Positions 33,838 to 45,829 are shown, counted from the stretch's first letter. The stretch is DNA of 64,000 nt from Megalopta genalis (GCF_051020955.1 NC_135016.1:26259131-26323130); one strand, 5' to 3'. Made by a program: numbers and translations. Notes: a model not told the origin generated them from the letters alone.

Positions 33838-33976
33838 CAGGGCATGTCGGAATCCGTAGTATTATCGAGCAGGAGGTGATTCTACGTGAAAAATTAAGAG
33901 AAAAATTTCGTATAACATTGTTCTATCCGGGGCCCCGTTTCCGAGAAAATCGTCTTTAAAGATTGTTCATCTTCGT
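33838..33976 (+). repeat. H conserved block, diverged partial copy
   Basis: CAGGGCATGTCGGAATCCGTAG... to GAGAAAATCGTCTTTAAAG resembles the H block at 20655-20790 with many substitutions; an older copy. Confidence 0.7.
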
Positions 33977-33985
33977 AAACGATTT

Positions 33986-34203
33986 ACTGTAATGTCTCCT
34001 TAACTGACGATTAGATTGTGCACAAAAATGGACAATTTGGGAAGAGGAGGTTAGATTATTCGAGCCTTGCAGCTTGTTCTTATAGTTGTTGACAATTCGT
34101 GACTATAAAAATGAACCGCAAGGATCGAGAATAATCGCATCTCCTCTCCCTAAATTGTCCATTTTTGTGGACAATCTAAGCGTTAATTAGAGAAACATTA
34201 CTG
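33986..34203. repeat. T1 MITE at the edge of H copy B
   Basis: Left end CTGTAATGTCTCCTTAACTG (CAG to CTG), right end GAGAAACATTACTG|TA; full palindrome. Confidence 0.9.
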
Positions 34204-35070
34204 TAGCTGTTGTCTATTCTTCTATAGCAGTTGCTATATAAGTTCTTGTGGACTAATCTATAAATATACAGATTAGTCTATAATATATAAATCTATAAGT
34301 TTTTGTGGACAATCTAAGCGCCAATTAGAGAGACATTACTGTAGTTGTCTATTCTTCTATAGCAATTGCCTCCGTCCAAGGGTAGTGTTTTCAAACATTA
34401 ATTTTGCGAACTGTAGCAAACGGAATGTTTCCATCATTGTCAATGTTTGTAAATAATTGCGGTAGAAGTATAGACTAAATTATATAATTATATATATATA
34501 ATATATATATATCTATAATAATAATTATATATAATTATAATATATATAATAATATTATATAATAATATTCTATAATATATATAATACCGCAATTATTTAC
34601 ATATTTATATTATATATAGCATATATTATACATTATATACTTATATAATAGATAACTAAATTCTTTATAAAGATGAACAAAGTAATACTTTAAAGTCGAT
34701 TTTCCCGAAAACGAAGCCCCGGATACAAAAATGTTACACCAAACTTTTTCACTTATTTTTTCACGTTTAATCGCCCCTCGCTCGACTCCCCTACGAATTC
34801 CGGTCCACCCTGTACACGAAGTTGCTTTAACGCTTCTCGAACGTATGAATTTTTCTGCACAGAAAATTGTTTCAATTAATGATACACAATGTTGTTGTAA
34901 AAATCCCAATTCGACACTCGCGTGCTCGTGTTTTGGACCGTCGAGTGCGCGCATCGATAGAAGATTCGGAGAATCGGAAAAGAATCAAGAGAGATTTCGC
35001 CGTGTAGAAGCGGATCGGGCGGATGGAATTGAAAGAAATTTGGATCGAGACGAATGGCAGAGAAAAAAGA
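34204..35070 (-). repeat. H composite repeat, copy B (inverted)
   Basis: Inverse of copy A: T1-derived unit 34204-34340, 130-bp block to 34480, AT-rich section to 34680, conserved block 34681-34925. Then 34960-35060 is the inverse of 20445-20545, with an extra 35 bp between. Confidence 0.85.
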
Positions 35071-35729
35071 AAGAGGAACGTGCTGGAGAGAGAAGCGCCG
35101 GATAGCCGCGGGTCAAAAAGCTGGCGTGGTTGCACGCGCGCGGGGAAACAGAGATCGGCGGACGAACGTGCCACGCGTCCGAGCGTGTTCGTGTGCGTGG
35201 AAAAAAAGGCACCTAATATTTATCGTCGAACTGATCGGTCTCAGGTCTCCACTCGCAGATCGGATCTCACTAAATCACCGTTCGTATACGCCTAGGAAGG
35301 AACTAGCCATCCCCTTTACGGGCGGAACACAGCCGTAAGGTCCGGCGTATGTTTCACGCAAGGACGAAGGACCAAGAATAAAAGGAGAGAAAAAAATATC
35401 GAGCGAGGGAGAGTATACGACGTTTGTTCTATTCTTCGGAGACAATGCGATGTACAATCGTGGCCCGAGGTGATCTGTGGCCTATTACGTTGATTGCCTA
35501 TCGTTTCGCTTCCTCGTTTCGCGACCGATCCGCAATGCTGGCCGAATAGATGTCGGAAATATGACTTTCGCTAGCTCGCAATATTCTATTCTAATTATCG
35601 AAAGTGCTGAAATTCATTGGCAGAACTCTGTCGGTCATTGAAATTGCCAAGCTCCGGCCAGCGATCTTACTTTCACCTGGTTTATTTCTACGTTTATTTC
35701 TACGTTATTTCTACCGTTTCTACGCATTT
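35071..35729. other. unique intergenic DNA
   Basis: No recognisable gene or repeat. Confidence 0.45.
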
Positions 35730-35937
35730 TCTGGACAATCTAAGCGTCAATTAGAGAGACATTACTGTAGTTGTTGTCTATTGTTTTATAGCAGTTGCTA
35801 TATAAGTTCTTGTGAACTAATCTATAAATATACAGATTAGTCCACAGTATTAGTCTATAATATATAAATCTATAAGTTTTTGTGGACAATCTAAGCGTCA
35901 ATTGGAGAGACATTAGTGTAGTTGTTATCTCTGGCAC
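35730..35937 (+). repeat. isolated unit of the 148/151-bp T1-derived repeat
   Basis: GGACAATCTAAGCGTC... ACATTACTGTAGTTGTTGTC... through one linker and a second T1 end, as in the array at 36500-37410. Confidence 0.9.
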
Positions 35938-36293
35938 CCACTGTTCTTTTGTTTAATCGTGCAATCGCGAACTGCGATAACTCTCAACATTGCTGCGGTG
36001 GATCGTATCCTGCGAGCAATTTCGATCGTATTTAAATTCTCATTTTTTTCTTTGCTAAATTTATTTTCTTTCGCTTCATTCGAGGGTCATAGTTTTGAGA
36101 TTCTACGAATCGAAAACCGCTTTGCACAATTTCTCGAACTCCATCGGAAGCTTTTAGGCGATTATTTGCTGTACAGGGAAAAATTGTTCTGTCAAATCCT
36201 TCGCTGGTGTAATGATTTCCACAGAAATGACTTGTATATAAGGAACATGGTTGGGTTCAACGTTGAGCCTCGTAAATGGAAGTCCACGAATTA
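35938..36293 (-). repeat. segment U, copy 2
   Basis: Inverse of 21681-22040. Here it lies between two T1-derived blocks. Confidence 0.85.
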
Positions 36294-36508
36294 CAGTAGC
36301 GTCTCCTTAACTGACGCTCAGATTGTGCACAAAAATAGACAATTTGGGAAGAAGAGATACGATTATTCGATCCTTGTGGCTCGTTTTTATAATTATTGAC
36401 AATTCGTAACTATAAAAACAAACCGCAACGCTCGAATAATCGTATCTCCTCTTTCCAAATTGTTCATTTTTGTGGAGAATCTAAGCGTCAATTGGAGAGA
36501 CATTAGTG
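36294..36508. repeat. T1 MITE
   Basis: TA|CAGTAGCGTCTCCTTAACTG to GAGAGACATTAGTG|TA; its right end is the first monomer end of the following array. Confidence 0.9.
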
Positions 36509-37435
36509 TAGTTGTTATCTATTGTTCTGTAGCAGTTGCTATATATAAGTTCTTGTGAACTAATCTATAAATATATGGTTTAGTCCACAGTATTGGTCTA
36601 TAATATATAAATCTATAAATTTTTGTGGACGATCTAAGCGTCGATTAGAGGGACATTACTATAGTTGTCTATTCTTCTATAGCAGTTGTTATATAAGTTC
36701 TTGTGAACTAATCTATAAATATACAGATTAGTACACAGTATTAGTCTATAATATATAAATCTATAAGCTTTTGTAGACAATCTAAGCGTCAATTAGAGGG
36801 ACATTACTATAGTTGTCTATTCTTCTTTAGCAGTTGTTATATAAGTTCTTGTGAACTAATCTATAAATATACAGATTAGTCCACAGTATTAGTCTATAAT
36901 ATATAAATCTATAAGCTTTTGTAGACAATCTAAGCGTTAATTAGAGGGACATTACTGTAGTTGTTGTCTATTGTTTTATAGCAGTTGCTATATAAGTTCT
37001 TGTGAACTAATCTATAAATATACAGATTAGTCCACAGTATTAGTCTATAATATATAAATCTATAAGTTTTTGTGGACGATCTAAGCGTCGATTAGAGGGA
37101 CATTACTATAGTTGTCTATTCTTCTATAGCAGTTGTTATATAAGTTCTTGTGAACTAATCTATAAATATACAGATTAGTACACAGTATTAGTCTATAATA
37201 TATAAATCTATAAGCTTTTGTAGACAATCTAAGCGTTAATTAGAGGGACATTACTGTAGTTGTTGTCTATTGTTTTATAGCAGTTGCTATATAAGTTCTT
37301 GTGAACTAATCTATAAATATACAGATTAGTCCACAGTATTAGTCTATAATATATAAATCTATAAGTTTTTGTGGACAATCTAAGCGTCAATTAGAGGGAC
37401 ATTACTATAGTTGTTGTCTATTCTTCTCTAGCAGT
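36501..37435 (+). repeat. 148/151-bp tandem array built from a T1 end plus linker
   Basis: CATTA(C/G)T starts at 36501, 36654, 36802, 36950, 37101, 37249 and 37400, giving periods 153, 148, 148, 151, 148, 151. Each unit is a T1 right end (GACAATCTAAGCGTCAATTA...) plus a linker with an inverted TCTATAAATATACAGATTAG. Two unit types alternate (CTATAGTTGTCTATTCTTC and CTGTAGTTGTTGTCTATTG), an incipient higher-order pattern. It ends at GTTGCCTCCGTCCAAGG, as in H. Confidence 0.93.
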
Positions 37436-37959
37436 TGCCTCCGTCCAAGGGTAGTGTTTACAAACATTTGGATGTCCATGTTGCTGGCGCGCGTTGTAAT
37501 TCTATTGTTAAGTTTACCGTTCTTTTCCTTGCCGAGGGGTTTCCTCGATCGTTGCTGTCCATCGGAAGTATGTATTCGTATGCAGAAGATCTACGAAGTA
37601 TTCACGAGCCAGTCTTCTCTTTGTATACGTGGTCATCCAACGGAAAGAGGAAGGGTGGTTTGATCTGATTAGCGACTATCGATTGCGTTTGACGACCCAA
37701 CTGTCCGACTGGGTCAGGGTGGCCTTCTTCAGGGTCATTACACTACCCCCATTAATATCGCGTCGTATCTTCCCAAAGGAAACGTCAAACGGAAGGAAAA
37801 ACACGAAGCTACATTCCGATAGATACTTTGACGTTGAAGTTCGTCGAGCTCGCTGCCATAATTCGCTCCAGGAAGAACAGTCTAGCTTCCTTGTTCTCGC
37901 ATACACCGATTTCTCATCGCGATTGCTATCTTCTCGGTTTTACATCCAAAAAATTTGTC
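37436..37959. other. unique intergenic DNA
   Basis: 37436-37465 is the edge of H (CCAAGGGTAGTGTTTACAAA). The remainder is unique with no recognised gene. Confidence 0.45.
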
Positions 37960-38244
37960 ACTCTTAGAGATATTATTATATATGTTTTAATTACATATAT
38001 TCTTATAATTATATATATATATTATTATTATTATTATTATTATTATTTCGATATTATTCGTGACTCGTGTTAGATTTCTGCCTTCGAGGATCAGTTTTAT
38101 ATATTATTATATATATTATAATTATATATATATATATATTATTATTATTATTATTTCGATATTATTCGTGACTCGTGTTAGATTTCTGCCTTCGAGGATC
38201 AGTTTTATATATTATTATATATGTTATGATTACATATATTCTTA

Positions 38245-38281
<37 letters not shown>

Positions 38282-38462
38282 ATTATTTCAATATTATTCG
38301 TGACACGTGTTTGATTTCTGCCTTCGAGGATCAGTTTTATATATTATTATATATATTATAATTACATATATTATTATAACTATATATATTATTATTATTA
38401 TTATTATTATTATTTCGATATTATTCGTGACTCGCGTTAGATTTCTGCCTTGGAGGATCAGT
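37960..38462 (+). repeat. four-copy tandem repeat with AT microsatellites
   Basis: ATTATTCGTGACTCG-type cores at 38052, 38161, 38292 and 38420, each followed by TAGATTTCTGCCTTCGAGG and separated by TA/ATT microsatellites of changing length (periods 109, 131, 128). Confidence 0.9.
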
Positions 38463-39340
38463 TTTCGTGCACCGGTGTAAAATACGATCGACTCGAAGGG
38501 CTTCGTTAGGACAATGATTCGAGCGCGTCAGACTAAAAACGAGCTTCTAAACCGAGTTAGAAAGCGTCGTCGGCGTGCGACCGAGGCGGCGAGACGAACG
38601 TGTGCGAACCTGATGAAGATAGAGCGAGCACGTGGTGGCCTAGCGAGTGCGACGATAGTTTAGAAAACAGCCCCCGTCGTTGGTACGCGATACGAGCATC
38701 GAAAGCGTGGCGCGAAAACGAGCGCGAAAGCGACCGCGAGCGCGGAGCGTCTGGAGATTGGGTCAAGGTGGCCGTCTCCGTGATCTCCTTAGTTCCGCGT
38801 CCCGCTGCAGGTTTCGTTCATTCGTTTATTCGGTGAATATGGATCGCGTGTGTGCACGTGGCACACGCGTGCCCCGCCGGCGCTGGGCGGCGTGCACATG
38901 CACACACCTGGGGGGCTGGTATGCGAGCCACGGATATAACCTATGTGCCGCGTCATCAACCACCGCGAGCGAACCTACACCGTCATCAGAAGTGAAAGAT
39001 GCTGGCGTCGCCAAATCTTCCCTTTCTCCACCTTCTGCCACGCGGTGAGAGTAAACGTGACGTCACCGGCTTAAAGCTGCTAGACGAAATGAGAAGAACC
39101 GATTGATTTGTCCTTTTCATTTCGTTCACCTTGCCCCGGTCTTCTTCCTGCTTCCGGCGACGATCCTCTCCGGGCTTCTTCGTCCACACGGAACGGCGGA
39201 CACTTTCGAAACGGCTCCGACTGTCCGCTCGCCGACTATCCTGCTCCGACTATTTTATTCTCGAGCGAACGCGTGAACGTTCAAATTCATCGCGAACGAA
39301 TTCATTCTTACGCGAACGCTGGCTTCTCTCGCTGCTTTCA
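38463..39340. other. unique GC-rich block, possible promoter or exon
   Basis: CpG-dense, open from 38680 to 39048 with no recognised domain. A GTGAGAGTAA donor-like site lies at 39045. A non-coding first exon or enhancer is possible; the evidence is weak. Confidence 0.3.
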
Positions 39341-39734
39341 TACAGAGGATGTTCCAAAATTATGGTATTTATATTATATTAGAAAATTAGAGATTCTTGA
39401 GGTTATTCGAAGCAACTTTCTCCTTTACAAAAATTTTCTCCGAGGCATCGTTAATGAATTATTAACGATAAACGCTGACCAATGAGAGGCGAGCTCGGCT
39501 GGCACGAGGCGGCCCAGTCAACCAGCGCACGAAGCCCAGTTTCGCTCATTGGCTCGGCCGCCTAGCGTCAGGCGAGCTCGCCCCTCATTGGTCATTGATT
39601 TTTGTTAATAACTCGTAAATGAAGCTGCGGATTGCATTTTCGCTGAGGAAAAAGTTGCTTCAAATCACCTAAGGAACCCCTCATTTCCCGAAAATACCAT
39701 AATTTCTATATAATACCATAATTTTAATTCTGTA
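39341..39734. repeat. FB foldback element, second end type
   Basis: CAGAGGATGTTCCAAAATTA and inverse CCATAATTTTAATTCTGTA; core CCAATGAGAGGCGAG and inverse. The right end carries a short duplication of ACCATAATTT. Confidence 0.85.
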
Positions 39735-39748
39735 TTGTACGACAGGTA

Positions 39749-39930
39749 CAGTAATTTCTCCCTAATTCGCGGTCAGATCGTGCACAAAAATGGACAATTT
39801 CGGAAGAGGAGACACGATTGTTCGAGCCTTCTGTCCCACTTTTATAGTTGTTGACAGTCGCAAGGCCCGAACAATCGTGTCTTCTCTTCCCAAATAGTCC
39901 ATTTTTGTTTACAAGCTGAAGGAAAATTAT
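39749..39930. repeat. T1 MITE, shortened
   Basis: CAGTAATTTCTCCCTAATTC at the left; the right arm ends GTTTACAAGCTGAAGGA without the terminal bases. Loop shortened. Confidence 0.82.
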
Positions 39931-40046
39931 GAAGATTATTCCGAACTTGCGAAAACGAATTTTCCGACTATCAAATAACTCGGAAGAAGAATAAGGGACG
40001 ATTAATTACGAATCTACATGGAAAAGAGATTAGAGATTAGAATGTA

Positions 40047-40555
40047 TTAACCCTTTGAACTCGACTGGTGACTCCGACTCACCGCTTAAAATTGTTGTAT
40101 AACATTTCAAAATAATTTTAACGTTATCAAATTTGTTTATATCTTAAAAACTGTCGAAAGCGCAATTGTCGCACAAGTCGTAAAAGTTAATTTCATATAT
40201 ACATGTATATATATGAGCCGTTTATTTTGAAAGTGGCATAAGTCACTTTGTTTTTAAGTCGATATATTTAAGGGTTTGCGTTTTAACACGTTTAAAAATA
40301 TGGATGCCAACTTTCGAGAAGATTTACTTGTATTTGTTATCTCAGGATACTGACATTTTTCTCAGTATAAATAATTTCGTATAAACATTAAAAAATCACC
40401 ACTTTTCATTACGATAAAGTGACTTATGCCACTTTCAAAATAAACGGCTCATATATATAAAACACGCTTAAGTTGTACAAAATGGAAATTGTACCGTGAG
40501 TTAGGAAAACTATTTTCAATTCAGAGTTAAAATGGCTTCGAGTGCAAAGGGTTAA
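40047..40555 (+). mobile_element. P1 MITE interrupted by G236
   Basis: TTAA|CCCTTTGAACTCGACTGG to GAGTGCAAAGGG|TTAA. Removing 40215-40450 and one ATAT restores a P1 of usual length, so G236 inserted into P1. Confidence 0.92.
40215..40450 (-). mobile_element. G236 MITE, copy 2, nested in P1
   Basis: 236 bp, ends GAGCCGTTTATTTTGAAAGT / inverse, flanked by ATAT on both sides. Inverted and nearly identical to 9521-9756. Confidence 0.93.
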
Positions 40556-41170
40556 GGCTATTTATATGAATATTAACCAGTACATTACGCTGATATTCTC
40601 CTGAATTTATACCATTGGTTTCTGTTTCTCTTTTTCGAGAGAATTTACTTTATAGCTGGTTGGCGCGCGCACCGTAATTAACATTTGCTAATTACTCGTT
40701 GCGGACCGAACCTCGCGTCCGACTTCGTAAATGCGAGGAACAGAAAGTCCGATCTCCTAGGTTAAACATACAGTCGGCAACGCCGGTGTTCGTGCAATAA
40801 ATCAACCGACAGTGTCCCGATCTCGTGCTCAGGATTTTTTTGCGATGTTTACGGTGAAACTTGAGGCCGCGTCTATGATATCGTGGCGAGCGAGCCGTGT
40901 GGTCGGCGATAATTGGTAACCGTGCTATCAATCCCACGAAAGCGGTGCGATTAATGGCTGTAAACAAGGCTGGCTACTTAACTTTGTAGCACATACTTTG
41001 ACTCGGCCGTCTCGAATTGCTAAACCATCCGCGATAAACGTATCGCGCGTCGCTATTATGAAAAATAACGACAACCCTCGATATCCGATCCGTTTTCACA
41101 GGCCATTCTTCGTTAGAATTCGAAACGAAATCTTACCGATTCTCATACCAAATTTCCCGCCACCCTATTT
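40556..41170. other. unique DNA; candidate regulatory block
   Basis: 40640-41000 has homeodomain-type cores (GTAATTAAC, GCTAATTACTC) in low-repeat sequence with no coding frame. Inference only. Confidence 0.35.
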
Positions 41171-42027
41171 CACTGTATCTCTTTCAAGATTATTTCCTAT
41201 ATTAACATTTTTATCCGAACTATCGTTAAAAGTGTAACCGACTCCGACCAATTGTATCGCCCTGTATGTTTTAAAAATTAACGAACACAACCAGGCAACA
41301 ACGAAGGCCATCCGAAGGCAAGCCGATGATTCGCCGCGACCAATAATAACTATGCTTTGGCTAGAAACGAAATAATAAACGGGACGAACCCGCCCTTGTT
41401 TCTCCCCTGTTCGTCTCTTGTTCCTTTCTGCGCTACGACAATGTACGGCGTACAGGCGTTCCGTTTTCCGTTTCACAGACCTTTCGCTTTCCCCGGCTTT
41501 CTCCGTTCCTTTTGATACAGTATTTTGGCAAAGACGTTCTCCGGTCTACCACGAGCAATATATTCGTGTATCTACGCGAATAGAGCTAATTACCTTTAAT
41601 CTAATGATACCTTAGTTGCGCTGCGGCTCCGTACACGATTTTACAGTGCCGGTTCGAACAGTCAACGTCCTCGCCGTCGCTCAACGAAGCTACGCGGAGG
41701 GAACGGAATTTTCTTATGTACATACACGCAGACGAACTCGGAGGTGTGCTTTGGACTTAGGTCTCGATCGACAAAACTGCATCTCGATCGAATACTCGCA
41801 GTTCAACCCACCGGGTCGAACGTATGACACTGTGAACAAACGTTTCAATAGAACAACGATTATCTTCGCCAATCCTCTAAGCTTGTGGGAGAGATCGAGA
41901 CTATTTGATCCATAAGACCGATCGCCTCTAAATGTTCCGCAAGTATCGACCGTCGAACAAAAACCTTGAAAGAAATAAAGACAGACTTCTTTGTTCGAGT
42001 TCGAATTCTTTGTTTCACGGTTATCGG
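41171..42027 (+). repeat. 857-bp direct duplication, copy 1
   Basis: Begins CACTGTATCTCTTTCAAG, ends CACGGTTATCGG. Copy 2 at 56280-57144 is about 97-98% alike by eye, same orientation. Open frames are shared only because the sequence is; no domain is recognised. No terminal repeats or target duplication seen; a solo LTR or segmental duplication is possible. Confidence 0.9.
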
Positions 42028-43018
42028 AAGAGACGATATACTTTAGTTCTTGGACTTAATTCGAGGGGAACGGCTGTTATCCGAGAGTCCTAGTCAAAAA
42101 TCGATGGAAGCCTAATGAGGGGTTGGTTTTAGGTGTCCGTGACAGCGCACCAACACAAGGTCCGCGGACACTTGCCACTGTTTATCTACGATTTACTGAC
42201 ATACTGGATACAAAAGGTAGGTGAACGAGATGGTGCACGTACACAGGATGCTCGCGTACGAAGTATACGGAGGGCGCAGATCGAAGAGGCGGTGCGGCCG
42301 CGCGGCGCGGCGTCTACGTCACGGGGCGGCCGGGCCGTAGGGGGTAGGGGGTGTCGGAGAGGAACGGCGCACAAGGGGTGACGCTGGCAGATAGAGATAG
42401 GCCACGATGCCCGCGTGACTTGACAATAAAGCTCGTCTCACCTCTGGCTCGTTCCGCAGCCTCCTTTTTGGCCCCCCCTGCCCCCTCTACCCTCTCACTG
42501 CTCGTCCTTCGCGACGCTCGTCCCTCGTACCCTTTAGCCAGGGCTGGGTCCAACCGCTCCAACCCGATACCCTTAGCACCTACGAGGCTCTGGTTCGCGT
42601 TCGCGTTCGCCATTCACTACCTCGGCTATCGCTTGCCAACTGGCCGGGTGCTCGAAGGTTTATAACGTGCCCGTAAGAGTCCTAAAACCGTGAAACTCGA
42701 GCCGTGAAACGAGCCCGCAGTAAGCTACGGCTCCTTATCTCTCTCCGGACCGATGCCAGATGCATGTGTAGGCGGGGACGCTTGACACGTACCGCTCTCT
42801 GGGAACATCCCAGCCTATGCGTTATATGTATGTACAGAGAGTGAATGCATTCTGTGCGAAGGTTATGGCTACCGTGCTTTTGCAGATCGGCCGGGATACG
42901 AACAGTCGCTTCGGCTCGGGAAGAGCCTAATTTTTAACGAGAAAGTAGGCTCTTCCAGCGCAGAAGCAACTAGAAATTGATTCGAATTGATTCGAAATTG
43001 ATCTTCTACAAATTGATA
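42028..43018. other. unique GC-rich intergenic DNA
   Basis: CpG-rich 42130-42800 with compositional frames on both strands. An 11-bp hairpin (GGAAGAGCCTA / TAGGCTCTTCC) lies at 42919-42956. No gene recognised. Confidence 0.5.
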
Positions 43019-43160
43019 CAGTAATGTCTCCCTTACTGACGCTCAGATTGTCCACTAGATTGGATAACTTGGCAAGAGGAGATACGATTATTCGAGTCTA
43101 GCGGCTCGTTTTTATAATCGTGGACAATTTATAACTATAAAAATAAACTGCAAGGCTAAA
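43019..43160. repeat. T1 MITE, left arm and loop
   Basis: TA|CAGTAATGTCTCCCTTACTG through AACTGCAAGGCT, then H-flank sequence; the right arm is lacking, as at 20311-20455. Confidence 0.85.
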
Positions 43161-43906
43161 CGTTCCTAAATACGAGCGCGCAAGTGTCGAATTGGGATAT
43201 TTTCAACAACATTGTATATCATTAATTGAAACACTTTTAAGTACACAAAAATTCATACGTTCGAGAAGCGTTAAAGCAACTTCGTGTACAGAATGGATCG
43301 GAATTCGTAGGAGAGTCGAGCAAGGGATGATTAAACGTGAAAAAATAAGACAAAAATTTTTGTGTGACATTTTTGCATCCGGAGCTCCGTTGTCGGGAAA
43401 ATCGACTTTGTTCATCGAGTAGTTTGTTCATCTTTATAAAGAATTTAGTTTTATTATATAATTATATATAATTATAGGTTATATTACTTAATTATATATA
43501 TAATTATATATTATATTATTTAATTATATATAATTATATATAATCATATATAAAATCGACTTTAAAGTAGTTTGTTTATCTTTATAAAGAATTTAGTTCT
43601 ATTATATAATTATATATAATTATAGGTTATATTACTTAATTATATATATAATTATATATTATATTATTTAATTATATATAATTATATATTATCATATATA
43701 AAATCGACTTTAAAGTAGTTTGTTTATCTTTATAAAGAATTTAGGTCTATTATATAATTATATAATTTAGTCTATACTTCTACCGCAATTATTTACAAAC
43801 ATTGACGATGATGGAAACATTCCGTTTACTACAGTTCACAAAATTAATGTTTCTAAACACTATCCTTGGACGGAGGCAACTGCTATAGAAGAATAGACAA
43901 CAACTA
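43161..43906 (+). repeat. H composite repeat, copy D
   Basis: Conserved block 43183-43405, AT-rich tandem section with two units of about 150 bp to 43760, and the CTATACTTCTACCGC to GGACGGAGGCAACTG block. Same orientation as copy A, but lacking the 20456-20545 part. Confidence 0.85.
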
Positions 43907-44121
43907 CAGTAATGTCTCTCTAATTGACGCTTAGATTGTCCACAAAAATTGACAATTTAGGGAGAGGAGATACTATTATTCGAGCCTTGCGGCTCGTTTT
44001 TATAATCGTGGACAATTTATAACTATAAAAATAAACTGCAAAGCCGGAATAATCGTATCTCTTGTTCCCATATTGTCCATTTTTGTGCGCAATCTGGGCG
44101 TCAATTAGAGAGACATTACTG
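43907..44121. repeat. T1 MITE at the edge of H copy D
   Basis: TA|CAGTAATGTCTCTCTAATTG to GAGAGACATTACTG|TA; full palindrome. Confidence 0.93.
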
Positions 44122-44464
44122 TAGTTTGTTGGGGAAATGATCAGCGGCTGTTCCTTAATTTCAGCCGTTTCATATAGAAAATTGAACGGGAATCCTTGAA
44201 ACAGTGAAACACTATTTTTGTACTTTATTTGACACGTTGAACGTCGCGTAATATTTTCCACTAATTTTTGACTAGTTTCTAGAATTCGTATTTATTGTAA
44301 CATGTTCAAACTCAGTTCCACTAAGAAGTTTAGAATGCGAAGAAATTGACAACGATTTTTAACTTTCTAGTTTCTATTTCATTAGAGAGATTTCTAGTAC
44401 TAATACCAGTTGGTATTCGCGAATTAAATATAGATTTCATTTAATATTCAAGTACACGATAAAT
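44122..44464. other. AT-rich intergenic DNA
   Basis: A P3-like end (GACACGTTGAACGTCGCG) lies at 44231; otherwise nothing is recognised. Confidence 0.4.
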
Positions 44465-45207
44465 ACGGATATTTTTTCTTTTTTTGGTGTTTAAAGTCGC
44501 ATCAAGCTTCTGGTCATTAGCGATAGGTGTATAGGTTATTATATTTGGCGATAGGTGTTGGTTTCTTTTAGATAATTTAGGATATCCTGAACATGTTTCT
44601 GCGATGTCAGGTTCGTCGGTGATGTTATTTTATATTTTTGCCTGTGGACGTGGTATTTTTTTATTTGAATAGCAGATGATCGGTTGATATGACTTCATTA
44701 CAGTGAGTTTTTTTAAGTTTTTTTTAAGAAGATATTCGTATGTAAGTCTGCACAGTGTCCTGTCCTAAGTCTTGTAATAATTATCATGTCTCTTCTTTCG
44801 ATGTTGTTAGCAGGCATTTGTTGGTAGAAGTATCGAATTATTTCATGTGTTTTTGTTTTCTTGGGGGTATTCCATATTTGGTTCCATGATTGATTTTCGG
44901 CGCGATGTATTGCAATAACTAGGTCTTGATATGGAATTGGTCTTGGGATGTCGTCCAAAATTGGCAGTGTTGCCTTTTTAGCTGTTGTATCCGCTTTTTC
45001 GTTACCTTTGATCCCCTGGTGGGATGGGACCCAGGAAATTGTTACACATTTGTTATTGTTGGTGAGTTCCGTAGTTTTGTGCTGGATGTTTAAGATGACT
45101 TCATGGTTTGTTTTACCGTTTATGTTTCCTATCGACGTGATCACGCTCATGGAATCTGTACAGATGATGCGCGATTGAGTATTGAAATACGGGTATTTAT
45201 TTTTCAT
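44465..45207 (-). mobile_element. 5'-truncated non-LTR retrotransposon (LINE) 3' end
   Basis: Minus-strand fragment holding the RNase H region and a 3' tail with CCTATCGC repeats and an A-rich end (44470-44490). 5' truncation is typical of LINE insertion. An I- or Jockey-like clade is likely from the RNase H plus downstream RLRTGH block. Confidence 0.8.
44713..45207 (-). pseudogene. LINE RNase H domain fragment
   Basis: Open for 164 residues. IICTDSMSVITSI holds the third acidic residue of RNase H; SWVPSHQGIKGNEKAD carries the His and last Asp. The segment with the first Asp and the Glu is missing upstream. RLRTGHCADLHTNIFLKK resembles the block before the C-terminal zinc knuckle, but the frame stops before any CCHC. 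Not functional. Confidence 0.88.
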
Positions 45208-45829
45208 CGAAGAAACGATTACGATTGAAAAATTTCTGATCGTTGTAACCGTGCACGAAATGGCTCGGGCAAGGGGTTGACGCGTAAGCGATTAAAACTA
45301 ATGGAAGAGTGGCGCGAAATTTGCAGTCTGGTTGTGATAAATTCGAGGGAATCGTCGATGCACGGATAGAGATGGCAGATAGAGAAAATGATAGCATGTT
45401 TTGGTAATTGTGAGTCGGCGAGCGAGAACCCGTCAATTTTCCATGGCGCCCCCTGACACCCGTGATCGCAGGCAAAACGTATTATAGGGTTATTACGAGT
45501 GTTTCGATGCTAACAACGAGGACAAACCGGTTGGTAGGAGACGAACCTGGAAGTAGCGATCAGTCAATCTGTCAGTGTGACGAGCGGCGTCTGTTCAGAG
45601 GGTCGCCGAGGGTCGAAGACGAGCCCATTGTCAAGCGACCCCTGCGGACAAGTTAGTTAAATCCTCGTTAGAACTTTATCCAGCTAAACGCGCGACGGCC
45701 ACTGAAAGCGTAGGTGAGTTTTCGCGATTCCAAGCCTCCGATCCCCGCAGATTCGAGAGCTGGCCGATCAAATTCTGTTACTTGTTGGTACAATTCTATA
45801 ACTATGTTTCCCACAAGGGTTTTTTCGAG
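45208..45829. other. unique intergenic DNA
   Basis: No recognisable gene or repeat. Confidence 0.45.

Noticed and set aside
38680..39048. 122-residue frame in a GC-rich block as a gene
   Set aside because: No domain, no supported splice partner and several overlapping frames; kept only as a possible promoter or exon.
41165..41476. Conserved frame in both copies of the 860-bp duplication as a gene
   Set aside because: The frame's C-terminus differs between copies at the T-run, and no domain is recognised; conservation follows from recent duplication.
42919..42956. Hairpin GGAAGAGCCTA / TAGGCTCTTCC as a regulatory RNA
   Set aside because: An 11-bp stem with a 16-nt loop is short, and nothing around it supports transcription.
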